DNA of 34,227 bases from contig NZ_LIQX01000005.1 of assembly GCF_001418475.1 (NCBI RefSeq), positions 1 through 34,227 on the forward strand. Reading direction: 5' to 3'. Shown here piece after piece: positions 1 through 6,702 of this stretch; position 1 is the first letter of the stretch; every line of letters begins with the position of its first letter. Both the position numbers and the translations under genes were made by a program. The notes under the pieces are model-generated. The model saw nothing but the letters and a program-made list of their open reading frames with translations. It was not told where the DNA came from and ran no database searches. The DNA is from Streptomyces ossamyceticus. GTDB lineage: Bacteria; Actinomycetota; Actinomycetes; Streptomycetales; Streptomycetaceae.

Positions 1-61
1 GCCCCAGCAGCATGCCCCTCGCCCAGCCCCCAACCCACCCCTTCGTCCCAGTGAGGTCCCG

Positions 62-1951
62 ATGAGCACCCCCTCCACCCGCCGGCTCACCGTGGCGCAG
101 GCGCTGGTGCGGTTCCTCGCCGCCCAGTACACCGAGCGCGACGGACAGCGGCAGCGGCTGATCGGCGCGACCTGGGGCATCTTCGGCCACGGCAACGTCG
201 CGGGCCTCGGCCAGGCGCTGCTGGAGGCCGGCGAGGAGACCATGCCGTTCCATCAGGGCCGCAACGAGCAGTCCATGGTGCACGCGGCCGTCGGGTACGC
301 CCGTCAGCTGAACCGGCTCTCCGCGCAGGCGGTCACCACCTCCATCGGGCCCGGCGCCACCAACCTCGTCACCGGCGCCGCCCTCGCCACCATCAACCAC
401 CTGCCGGTGCTGCTCCTGCCCGGCGACACCTTCGCGACCCGGCCCGCGGACCCGGTCCTCCAGCAGCTGGAGCACCCGACCGAGGCCGACGTGTCCGTCA
501 ACGACACCCTGCGCCCGGTGTCGCGGTACTTCGACCGGGTCACCCGCCCCGAGGCGCTGATCCCGGCCGCCCTCCAGGCGATGCGGGTCCTCGCGGACCC
601 CGTCGACACGGGCGCCGTGACCCTCGCGCTGCCACAGGACGTGCAGGCGGAGGCGTACGACTGGCCGGAGGAGTTCTTCGCCGAGCGCGTCTGGCGGGTA
701 CGGCGGCCCGCGCCCGACCCGGTGGAGCTGGCCGAGGCGGTCCGGGCGATCCGCGCGGCGCGGCGGCCTCTCCTCGTCGCGGGCGGCGGCGTCCACCACA
801 GCGAGGCGGAGGCGGCGCTGCGGGCGCTGGTGGAGGCCACCGGCATCCCGGTCGCGTCCACCCAGGCCGGCAAGGGCTCGCTGCGCCACGACCACCCGGC
901 CGATCTCGGCGGCATCGGGCACACCGGCACCGCCGTCTGCGACGACATCGCCCGCACCGCCGATCTGATCATCGGCGTCGGCACCCGCTACACCGACTTC
1001 ACCACCGCCTCCCACACCCTCTTCCAGGTCCCGGACGTCCGCTTCGTCAACCTCAACATCGCGGCGTTCGACGCCCACAAGCTGTCGGCCCGGACCCTGG
1101 TGTGCGACGCGCGGGCCGGACTGGAGGCGCTCACGGAGGCGCTCGCCGGGCACCGCGTGGACGAGGCGTACGAGGCCGAGTACCGGAACGGCAAGCAGCG
1201 CTGGGAGCAGGTGGTGCGGGCGGCGTACACGCCGGCCGACGAGCACGCCGTGCCGACGCAGACGCAGGTGCTGGGCGCCCTGGACACGGTCGTCGGGGAC
1301 GACGACGTCGTCATCAACGCGGCCGGTTCGCTCCCCGGCGACCTGCACAAGCTGTGGCGGGCCCGCAGCCCCCGCCAGTACCACCTGGAGTACGGCTACT
1401 CCTGCATGGGCTACGAGATCCCCGCCGCGATCGGCGTCCAGCAGGCGGCGCCCGGCACGGCCGTGTGGGCGCTGGTCGGCGACGGCACGTATCTGATGAT
1501 GCCGACGGAGATCGTGACGGCCGTCCAGGAGGGGCTGCCCGTCAATCTGGTCCTCGTCCAGAACCACGGGTACGCCTCGATCGGCGGCCTGTCGGAGTCG
1601 GTGGGCGGGGAGCGGTTCGGCACCGCCTACCGCCACCGCGTCGCCGACGGCACCTTCACCGGCGCCCCGCTGCCGGTGGACCTGGCCGCCAACGCGGCCA
1701 GCCTCGGCATGGACGTCATCCGCGCCAAGACCGTACGGGAGCTGCGCGACGCCCTGGCCGCGGCCCGCGCCTCGGACCGGCCGACCTGCGTGTACGTGGA
1801 GACCGACCCGACGTCCACCGCTCCCCCGGCGGAGGCCTGGTGGGACGTTCCGGTGGCGGAGACCGCCGCCCGCCCGGCCGCGGTCGAGGCCCGCGCGACG
1901 TACGACCGGGAGGTCTCCGCCCGGCGCCGGCACCTCCACCCGGGGACGTGA
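62..1951 (+). CDS. iolD: 3D-(3,5/4)-trihydroxycyclohexane-1,2-dione acylhydrolase (decyclizing), IolD
   Basis: Thiamine-diphosphate enzyme of myo-inositol breakdown: it opens the ring of trihydroxycyclohexane-1,2-dione to give 5-deoxy-glucuronic acid, in the cytosol. The 629-residue protein has the usual ThDP-enzyme layout: N-terminal PYR domain with the catalytic glutamate in GRNEQSMVHA (about Glu69), a central domain, and a C-terminal PP domain with the ThDP/Mg motif from GDG (about 473-475) to the Asn of QNHGY (about 501). The opening TWGIFGHGNVAG is characteristic of IolD rather than acetolactate synthase. A GAGG Shine-Dalgarno lies 6 nt before the ATG. It is probably the last gene of an iol operon starting left of the window; bases 1-61 show no gene I can support. 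A GntR regulator follows on the same strand. Confidence 0.95.
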   Translation: MSTPSTRRLTVAQALVRFLAAQYTERDGQRQRLIGATWGIFGHGNVAGLGQALLEAGEETMPFHQGRNEQSMVHAAVGYARQLNRLSAQAVTTSIGPGATNLVTGAALATINHLPVLLLPGDTFATRPADPVLQQLEHPTEADVSVNDTLRPVSRYFDRVTRPEALIPAALQAMRVLADPVDTGAVTLALPQDVQAEAYDWPEEFFAERVWRVRRPAPDPVELAEAVRAIRAARRPLLVAGGGVHHSEAEAALRALVEATGIPVASTQAGKGSLRHDHPADLGGIGHTGTAVCDDIARTADLIIGVGTRYTDFTTASHTLFQVPDVRFVNLNIAAFDAHKLSARTLVCDARAGLEALTEALAGHRVDEAYEAEYRNGKQRWEQVVRAAYTPADEHAVPTQTQVLGALDTVVGDDDVVINAAGSLPGDLHKLWRARSPRQYHLEYGYSCMGYEIPAAIGVQQAAPGTAVWALVGDGTYLMMPTEIVTAVQEGLPVNLVLVQNHGYASIGGLSESVGGERFGTAYRHRVADGTFTGAPLPVDLAANAASLGMDVIRAKTVRELRDALAAARASDRPTCVYVETDPTSTAPPAEAWWDVPVAETAARPAAVEARATYDREVSARRRHLHPGT

Positions 1952-2008
1952 GCGGCACGGCCCGCGGCCGGTCCCGGCGCCGCCCGGCATCCGTGACGGG
2001 TGCGCGGC

Positions 2009-2044
2009 TTGTCAGGACAACGAAATGACAGGGCTTCCTGTCAT
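2009..2044. promoter_or_regulatory. two adjacent palindromes, probable GntR operators
   Basis: Two inverted repeats lie side by side: TTGTC-AG-GACAA at 2009-2020 and ATGACAGG-GCTT-CCTGTCAT at 2025-2044, which is perfect over 8+8 bases. Both share a TGTC/GACA core. They sit between iolD and the GntR gene, overlapping the expected -35 region of the regulator, so autoregulation is the natural reading. The ATG at 2025 lies inside the second palindrome. That this GntR binds here is inference. Confidence 0.6.
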
Positions 2045-2057
2045 CCGTACGGGCGGT

Positions 2058-2063
2058 TACCCT
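2058..2063 (+). promoter_or_regulatory. -10 box TACCCT for a leaderless GntR transcript
   Basis: TACCCT fits the actinobacterial TAnnnT -10 consensus and ends 6 nt before the GTG at 2070, the spacing expected when transcription starts at the start codon itself. No good -35 is visible; the palindrome arm CCTGTCAT covers that position. Confidence 0.45.
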
Positions 2064-2069
2064 CGGACC

Positions 2070-2834
2070 GTGACCAGCGCGACCACAGGGAGTACAGAGA
2101 AGCTCGACCTCCGGGTCGACCGGAGCAGCCCGGTGCCGCTGTACTACCAGCTGGCCCGGCAGCTGGAGTCCGCCATCGAGCACGGGGCACTGGGCCCGGG
2201 CAGCCTGCTGGGCAACGAGATCGAGCTCGCGGGCCGCCTCGGCCTGTCCCGACCGACCGTGCGGCAGGCCATCCAGTCCCTCGTCGACAAGGGCCTGCTC
2301 GTGCGCCGCCGGGGGGTCGGCACGCAGGTCGTGCACAGCCAGGTCAAGCGTCCTCTGGAGCTGAGCAGTCTCTACGACGACCTGGAGGCGGCGGGCCAGC
2401 AGCCCACGACCCAGGTGCTGCTGAGCGAGATCCGGCCCGCCTCCGCCGGGGTCGCGGCGGCCCTGGGCCTGGCCGAGGGCGCGGAGGTCCACCTCTTCGA
2501 ACGGCTCCGGCTCACCCACGGCCAGCCGGTTGCGTTCCTGTCCAACTACGTCCCGGCGGGCCTGCTGGACCTCGACACCGAGCGGCTGGAGGCGACGGGC
2601 CTGTACCGGATGATGCGCAACGCCGGCATCACCCTGCACAGCGCCCACCAGACGGTCGGCGCCCGGATCGCCGCCCCCGAGGAGGCCGAGCGGCTCGGCG
2701 AGCCCGAGGGGGCCGCCCTCCTCACCATGCAACGCACGGCGTACGACGACACGGGCCGGGCCGTCGAGTACGGCAGCCACGTCTACCGGGCCTCGCGCTA
2801 CTCCTTCGACTTCCAGCTGCTCGTCCGCACCTGA
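2070..2834 (+). CDS. GntR family regulator with UTRA domain (HutC/FarR type)
   Basis: DNA-binding repressor or activator, likely controlling the inositol genes around it. The N-terminal winged helix-turn-helix is clear (LRVDRSSPVPLYYQLARQLE, then GLSRPTVRQAIQSLVDKGLL, about residues 12-80), followed by a UTRA ligand-binding domain ending RYSFDFQLLV. I start at GTG 2070 (254 aa), because residues before it (from ATG 2025) are unlike the family, a TAnnnT box is placed for a leaderless start, and the upstream ATG lies within a perfect palindrome. Against this, ATG 2025 has an AGGA 7 nt upstream, so a 269-residue form is possible. The effector is unknown; an inositol intermediate is a guess from context. 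Confidence 0.85.
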   Translation: MTSATTGSTEKLDLRVDRSSPVPLYYQLARQLESAIEHGALGPGSLLGNEIELAGRLGLSRPTVRQAIQSLVDKGLLVRRRGVGTQVVHSQVKRPLELSSLYDDLEAAGQQPTTQVLLSEIRPASAGVAAALGLAEGAEVHLFERLRLTHGQPVAFLSNYVPAGLLDLDTERLEATGLYRMMRNAGITLHSAHQTVGARIAAPEEAERLGEPEGAALLTMQRTAYDDTGRAVEYGSHVYRASRYSFDFQLLVRT

Positions 2835-2906
2835 CGCCCGGACCACGGCGCCCAGCTCCCCGGAACCGCAGGTCAGGCAGGAAGACCCCCCGGGGTACTA
2901 GATTGG

Positions 2907-2931
2907 GCAGCGGAGGCCGCGGCATGAGCGG
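2907..2931 (+). promoter_or_regulatory. leader hairpin before the binding-lipoprotein gene
   Basis: GGCCGC, a 7-nt loop and GCGGCC form a small inverted repeat in the leader of the lipoprotein gene. A TAGATT hexamer just upstream (around 2899) could be a -10 box, but no convincing -35 accompanies it. Role unknown. Confidence 0.25.
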
Positions 2932-2979
2932 CCCCCGCCTGATCTCCCGCACGCAACCGTTCGCAAGGGAGAACCAGCC

Positions 2980-4041
2980 GTGAAGACCCGACGCATGCGC
3001 CGTATCAGCCTCGGTGCCGTCAGTGCTCTCGTCGTCACCGTGCTCGGCGCCTGCGGCGGCTCCGATTCCGACCCGGGCAGCGCCACGGTGGTGGGTGTCG
3101 ACTACCCCCGCTCGGACACCGACTTCTGGAACGCGTTCATGAAGTACACCCCCGGGTTCGCCGAGGAACTCGGGCTGGAGCTGAAGACCACCAACTCGCG
3201 CAACGACGTCGCGAAACTCGCCACCAACTCCCAGAGCCTCATCATCCACGGTGTGGAGGGTGTGGCCATGGCCCCCCAGAACACCGCCGCGACCACGCCC
3301 ATCCTGCGGCAGCTGGCCGCGCAGAAGATCCCCGTGGTCACCCTGGACACCCGTCCCGACACCGGCGACGTCTACATGGTGGTGCGCGCGGACAACCGCG
3401 CGTACGGGGAGAAGGCCTGCCGGTTCCTCGGCACCAAGCTCGGCGGCGAGGGCAAGGTCGTCATGCTCCAGGGGGACCTCGCCTCCGTCAACGGCCGCGA
3501 TCGCACCGACGGGTTCAACGCGTGCATGAAGGAGCACTATCCCCGGATCAAGGTCTTCGGGGAGACGACGAACTGGGACGGGACGATCGCGGCGCAGAAA
3601 CTGCAGGCGAATCTCACCGCCCACCCCGACATCAAGGGCATCTACATGCAGTCCAGCCTGGCGCTCTCCGGCAGCCTGCAAGTGCTCAAGCAGCAAGGTC
3701 TGCTGGTCGGCCCGGAGGACAAGAGGCATGTGTTCGTCGTCGCCAACGACGGCACCCCCCGAGAACTCAGGGAGATCGCCGAGGGCAAGATCGACGCCAC
3801 GGTCTCCCAGCCCGCCGACCTCTACGCCAAATACGCCCTCTACTACCTGCAGGCGGCGATCGAGGGCAAGACGTTCAAGCCCGGCGGGACGGACCACGAC
3901 AGCACGATCGTGCGGATCCGCGACGGTGTGCTGGAGGACCAGCTCTCCGCACCCCTGGTGACCGCGGACGGCGGGACCTACGACGGCGTGCCCAGCCTCA
4001 GGAGCGACGACAAGTCCCTCTGGGGCAACAACCTCGACTGA
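2980..4041 (+). CDS. ribose/inositol-type ABC transporter substrate-binding lipoprotein
   Basis: Extracellular sugar-binding lipoprotein of the periplasmic-binding-protein type 4 family (RbsB/IbpA-like), 353 aa. The N-terminus has Arg residues, a hydrophobic stretch and the lipobox LGAC with the lipidated cysteine at about residue 25. The mature part contains the two-lobe pattern, with MAPQNTAATTPIL and VVTLDTRPDTGDVY near the hinge and a second-lobe VVANDGTPRELREIAEGKIDATVSQPADLYAKYAL. GTG start with AAGGGAG 8-9 nt upstream. It lies next to iolD and a GntR regulator, so inositol or a related polyol is a reasonable ligand, but no permease or ATPase is adjacent in the window, which is unusual for this class. 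Confidence 0.85.
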   Translation: MKTRRMRRISLGAVSALVVTVLGACGGSDSDPGSATVVGVDYPRSDTDFWNAFMKYTPGFAEELGLELKTTNSRNDVAKLATNSQSLIIHGVEGVAMAPQNTAATTPILRQLAAQKIPVVTLDTRPDTGDVYMVVRADNRAYGEKACRFLGTKLGGEGKVVMLQGDLASVNGRDRTDGFNACMKEHYPRIKVFGETTNWDGTIAAQKLQANLTAHPDIKGIYMQSSLALSGSLQVLKQQGLLVGPEDKRHVFVVANDGTPRELREIAEGKIDATVSQPADLYAKYALYYLQAAIEGKTFKPGGTDHDSTIVRIRDGVLEDQLSAPLVTADGGTYDGVPSLRSDDKSLWGNNLD

Positions 4042-4107
4042 TCCCGCACGGCCCGCCCGCGCCGCCCGCTCTCGTCTCAGGAGCGTCGGCCTCGGCCGGC
4101 GGCCGGC

Positions 4108-5259
4108 TCAGAGGCTCACCCACGCTCCGGACTCGGCGGAGCGGCTCATCGCGTCGAGGACGGTGGCGCTGTGCACGGCGTCGGCCAGGGTTGCGCCGTG
4201 CGGGGTGCCCTCGGCGATCGAGCGCAGGAAGTGGTGGGCCTCGATGACCTTGAGGTCGTCGTAGCCCATGGCGTTGGCGGAGCCCGGCTGGAACGCCGCG
4301 TACGCGCCGTGGCCCGGGCCGACGAAGACGGTGCTGACGGACTGGTCCTGGTAGGCCGTGCCCCGGCTGACGCCCAGCTCGCCCATGCGGCGGAAGTCCC
4401 ACAGGACGGCGCCCTTGGTGCCGTGGACCTCGAAGCCGTAGTTGTTCTGCTCGCCGACGGCGACCCGGCTCGCCTCCAGGACGCCCCGGGCGCCGGAGGC
4501 GAAGCGGAGCAGGCAGTTGACGTAGTCCTCGTTCTCGACGGGGCCCGGTTCCCCGCCGGTCGCGCGGGTGTGGCCGGCGGTGGCGCCGGTGGGGCGGGCC
4601 CGTTCGGGGACGAAGATCGCGGTGTCGGCGGTGAGGGCGGTGATGTCGCCGAGGAGGAAGCGGGCGAGGTCGACGCCGTGCGAGGCGAGGTCGCCGAGGA
4701 CGCCGCTGCCGCCGCGCTCACGCTCGTACCGCCAGGTCAGGGCACCCTCGGGGTGGGCGGCGTAGTCGCTGAAGAGGCGGACGCGGACATGGGTGACGGT
4801 GCCGATCTCACCTGCGGCGATCAGTTCGCGGGCGTACACGACGGCGGGGGCGTTGCGGTAGTTGAAGCCGACGGTGCCCTGGACGCCGGCCCTGACGACC
4901 GCGTCGGCGACGGCGCGGGCGTCGGCGGCGGTGAGCCCGACGGGCTTCTCGATCCAGATGTGCTTGCCGGCCTCGGCCATGGCGACGCCGATCTCGCGGT
5001 GCAGGAAGTTCGGCGCGGTGATGCTCACGGCGTGGACGCGCGGGTCGGCGGCGACCTCGCGCCAGTCGCGGGCGGTGGTGGCGAACCCGAACCGCTCGGC
5101 TGCCTCCTCGGCGCGGCCGGGCACGTCCTCGACGACGGTGACCAGCTCGGGGCGTACGGGAAGCTGCGGGAAGTGGTGCGGCACGCGGGCGTACGCCTGG
5201 GTGTGCACCCGTCCCATCCAGCCGAACCCCACGACGGCGACACCGAGCGCACTCACCAT
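4108..5259 (-). CDS. Gfo/Idh/MocA family NAD(P)-dependent oxidoreductase
   Basis: Cytosolic dehydrogenase of the glucose-fructose oxidoreductase/inositol dehydrogenase family, 383 aa. The Rossmann fold begins at once with VAVVGFGWMGRVHTQAY (GxGxxG at residues 11-16), and the family EKP motif is at about 104-106 (HIWIEKPVGL). A GDLASHGVDLARFLLG segment carries the expected Asp/His residues. A short Thr/Pro/Gly-rich loop (ERARPTGATAGHTRATGG) is inserted in the C-terminal domain. AAGGG lies 5 nt before ATG 5259; GTG one codon later is also possible. It is divergent from a LacI gene with matching operators, so it is probably induced by that regulator's sugar. Its substrate cannot be read from sequence; neighbouring iolD makes an inositol or inositol-like polyol possible. 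Confidence 0.88.
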   Translation of the reverse strand: MVSALGVAVVGFGWMGRVHTQAYARVPHHFPQLPVRPELVTVVEDVPGRAEEAAERFGFATTARDWREVAADPRVHAVSITAPNFLHREIGVAMAEAGKHIWIEKPVGLTAADARAVADAVVRAGVQGTVGFNYRNAPAVVYARELIAAGEIGTVTHVRVRLFSDYAAHPEGALTWRYERERGGSGVLGDLASHGVDLARFLLGDITALTADTAIFVPERARPTGATAGHTRATGGEPGPVENEDYVNCLLRFASGARGVLEASRVAVGEQNNYGFEVHGTKGAVLWDFRRMGELGVSRGTAYQDQSVSTVFVGPGHGAYAAFQPGSANAMGYDDLKVIEAHHFLRSIAEGTPHGATLADAVHSATVLDAMSRSAESGAWVSL

Positions 5260-5292
5260 GACTGCCCTTCTTCGGACTCACCGGACCAGTTT

Positions 5293-5304
5293 TGGACCGT
5301 TCCA
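5293..5304. promoter_or_regulatory. LacI-family operator O1 (TGGACCGTTCCA)
   Basis: TGGACCGTTCCA is the exact reverse complement of the copy at 5375-5386 and is itself a TGGAnCGnTCCA palindrome with the central CG typical of LacI-family sites; flanking bases extend it to TTnTGGAnCGnTCCAnAA. It lies between the proposed start of transcription and ATG of the minus-strand oxidoreductase, a roadblock position. Confidence 0.75.
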
Positions 5305-5342
5305 GAACGTACGTCGCTCACCTTGGAGCGAGCCTCCGCAGC

Positions 5343-5359
5343 TGTCAAGCCCTTTGACA
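5343..5359. promoter_or_regulatory. back-to-back -35 boxes of a divergent promoter pair
   Basis: TGTCAA-GCCCT-TTGACA is a perfect 6-5-6 inverted repeat, which puts a consensus -35 TTGACA on each strand. On the plus strand AACGGT follows after 18 nt (5378-5383), placing the transcript start at about the LacI ATG (leaderless). On the minus strand CAAGGT follows after 17 nt (5325-5320). The -10 matches are weak, so the assignment rests mainly on the -35 boxes and operator positions. Confidence 0.55.
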
Positions 5360-5374
5360 ACCACGCCCGCCCTG

Positions 5375-5386
5375 TGGAACGGTCCA
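5375..5386. promoter_or_regulatory. LacI-family operator O2 (TGGAACGGTCCA)
   Basis: TGGAACGGTCCA, extended to TGTGGAACGGTCCACA, ends 4 nt before the LacI start codon and covers the proposed -10 of that gene. It is the inverted copy of O1, 82 bp away. Binding here would repress the regulator's own leaderless transcript. Confidence 0.75.
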
Positions 5387-5390
5387 CACC

Positions 5391-6395
5391 ATGAGACCTC
5401 CGACGATCCGCGATGTCGCCGAGCGCGCCGGCGTGTCGAAGTCCCTGGTCTCGCTGGTGCTGCGCGGCTCCGAGCAGGTGCGCCCCGAGAAGCGGGAGGC
5501 CGTGCTGGCGGCCGTGGAGGAGCTGGGCTACCGGCCCAACGCGGCCGCGCGCAGCCTGAGCGAGCGCCGCACCCGGACGGTCGGCGTCCTCCTCCACGAC
5601 ATGCGCAACCCCTGGTTCGTGGAACTGCTGGACGGTCTGAACTCCCGGCTGCACGACAACGGTCTGCGCATGCTGCTGGCCGACGGCCACCTCAACCGGC
5701 GTCTCGGGGAGGACCTCACCCGGACCTTCACCGAGCTGCGGGTCGACGGTCTGATCGCGGTCGGCACCCTGCCCCCGTCGGAGGCCCTGCGCGCGGCGGC
5801 CGCACAGGTGCCCACCGTGGTCGCCGGGGCCCGCGAGCCGACGCTCCCCCATGTCGATGTCGTCGCGGGTGACGACCAGTTGGGCGCCCGGCTCGCCACC
5901 GAGCACCTCATCGCCCTCGGCCACCGGCGGATCGGGCACATCGCGGGGGACGGCGTGGTCGGCGCGTTGCGTCGCCACAGCTTCGAGACGGTCATGCGCG
6001 AGCACGGCCTGTTGGACCTGACGGCCGTCGAGCGCGGCGACCTGACGGAGGAGGGCGGCTACCGCGCCACGGTCCGACTGCTCAGCGCGCCCGAACGCCC
6101 CACCGCCGTCCTGGCGTTCAACGACATGTCGTGCGTCGGCGCCCTCTCCGCCGCCGAGGAACTGGGCCTGAGGGTGCCGCGCGACCTGTCCCTCGTCGGC
6201 TACGACAACACCTATGTCTCCCGGCTGCGCCATCTGTGGCTCACCACCGTGGACAACGCCAGCCATGACGTCGGCCGCCGCGCCGCCCAGTGCCTGCTGG
6301 ACCGCATCGCCGACCCCGCGCGCCCGGCCCAAGTCGTCCTGACCACACCGACGTTGGAGATCCGCGGCACGACGAGCCCCCCGGCGGGCCGCTGA
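5391..6395 (+). CDS. LacI family transcriptional regulator
   Basis: Sugar-responsive repressor of 334 aa. The N-terminal helix-turn-helix is textbook (PTIRDVAERAGVSKSLVSLV, then NAAARSLSERRTRTVGVL with the hinge helix, residues 3-60), followed by a periplasmic-binding-like effector domain ending in the family signature SLVGYDNTYVSRLRHLWLTTVD. The ATG directly follows operator O2 with no Shine-Dalgarno, suggesting a leaderless mRNA. The gene is divergent from the Gfo/Idh/MocA oxidoreductase and both promoters carry the same operator, so autoregulation and control of the oxidoreductase are likely. The inducer is unknown. Confidence 0.93.
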   Translation: MRPPTIRDVAERAGVSKSLVSLVLRGSEQVRPEKREAVLAAVEELGYRPNAAARSLSERRTRTVGVLLHDMRNPWFVELLDGLNSRLHDNGLRMLLADGHLNRRLGEDLTRTFTELRVDGLIAVGTLPPSEALRAAAAQVPTVVAGAREPTLPHVDVVAGDDQLGARLATEHLIALGHRRIGHIAGDGVVGALRRHSFETVMREHGLLDLTAVERGDLTEEGGYRATVRLLSAPERPTAVLAFNDMSCVGALSAAEELGLRVPRDLSLVGYDNTYVSRLRHLWLTTVDNASHDVGRRAAQCLLDRIADPARPAQVVLTTPTLEIRGTTSPPAGR

Positions 6396-6702
6396 GCCGC
6401 ACGCCGTGCGCACCCAGGGGCGCGTGGACCGCGCGACGCACCCACGGGCCGACCGGTGAGCCGACGCCGCACCCGCTCCCGAGCATGTCCGTCACGTTCC
6501 CGTGCCTGTCCTTCGCGTTCCCGAGCCTGTCCGTCGTCCGCCGGAAGCACCGGGGGAGACCGGGTCCGCCGACCGCGGCGGGTGAGGCCCCCACATACTC
6601 GTCGGGAACCGAACCGGTGGTTTCACGGATCTCCTGTGCGAGGGCTCCGGAGCCGCTGGTTCGCTCCGGACGCACGGCACTTGACGGGATGGAAGGCGGG
6701 AC
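6396..6702. other. 307-bp intergenic region with a tandem repeat
   Basis: Noncoding by any reading I trust. It holds the three-unit 21-bp repeat at 6474-6536 and, just before the kinase, GGAAGGCGGGAC as its ribosome site. A CTTGACG at about 6681 could be a -35 but is too close to the start codon for a usual -10. No clear terminator follows the LacI gene. Confidence 0.5.
6474..6536. repeat. three tandem 21-bp units
   Basis: Three contiguous units, each starting CG(C/T)TCCCG and ending TGTCC(G/T)TC(A/G), at 6474-6494, 6495-6515 and 6516-6536. The units match at 16-19 of 21 positions. All differences are at unit positions 3, 9, 12, 18 and 21. In the plus-strand frame they read as three copies of RSRACPS and every change is synonymous. 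Confidence 0.85.

Noticed and set aside
1-61. Possible tail of an upstream gene ending TGA at 52-54
   Set aside because: Only 17 Pro/Ser-rich codons are visible, too few to support a gene.
1102-2028. Long Arg/Gly-rich open frame overlapping iolD
   Set aside because: Out-of-frame shadow of iolD typical of high-GC DNA; no ribosome site and low-complexity product.
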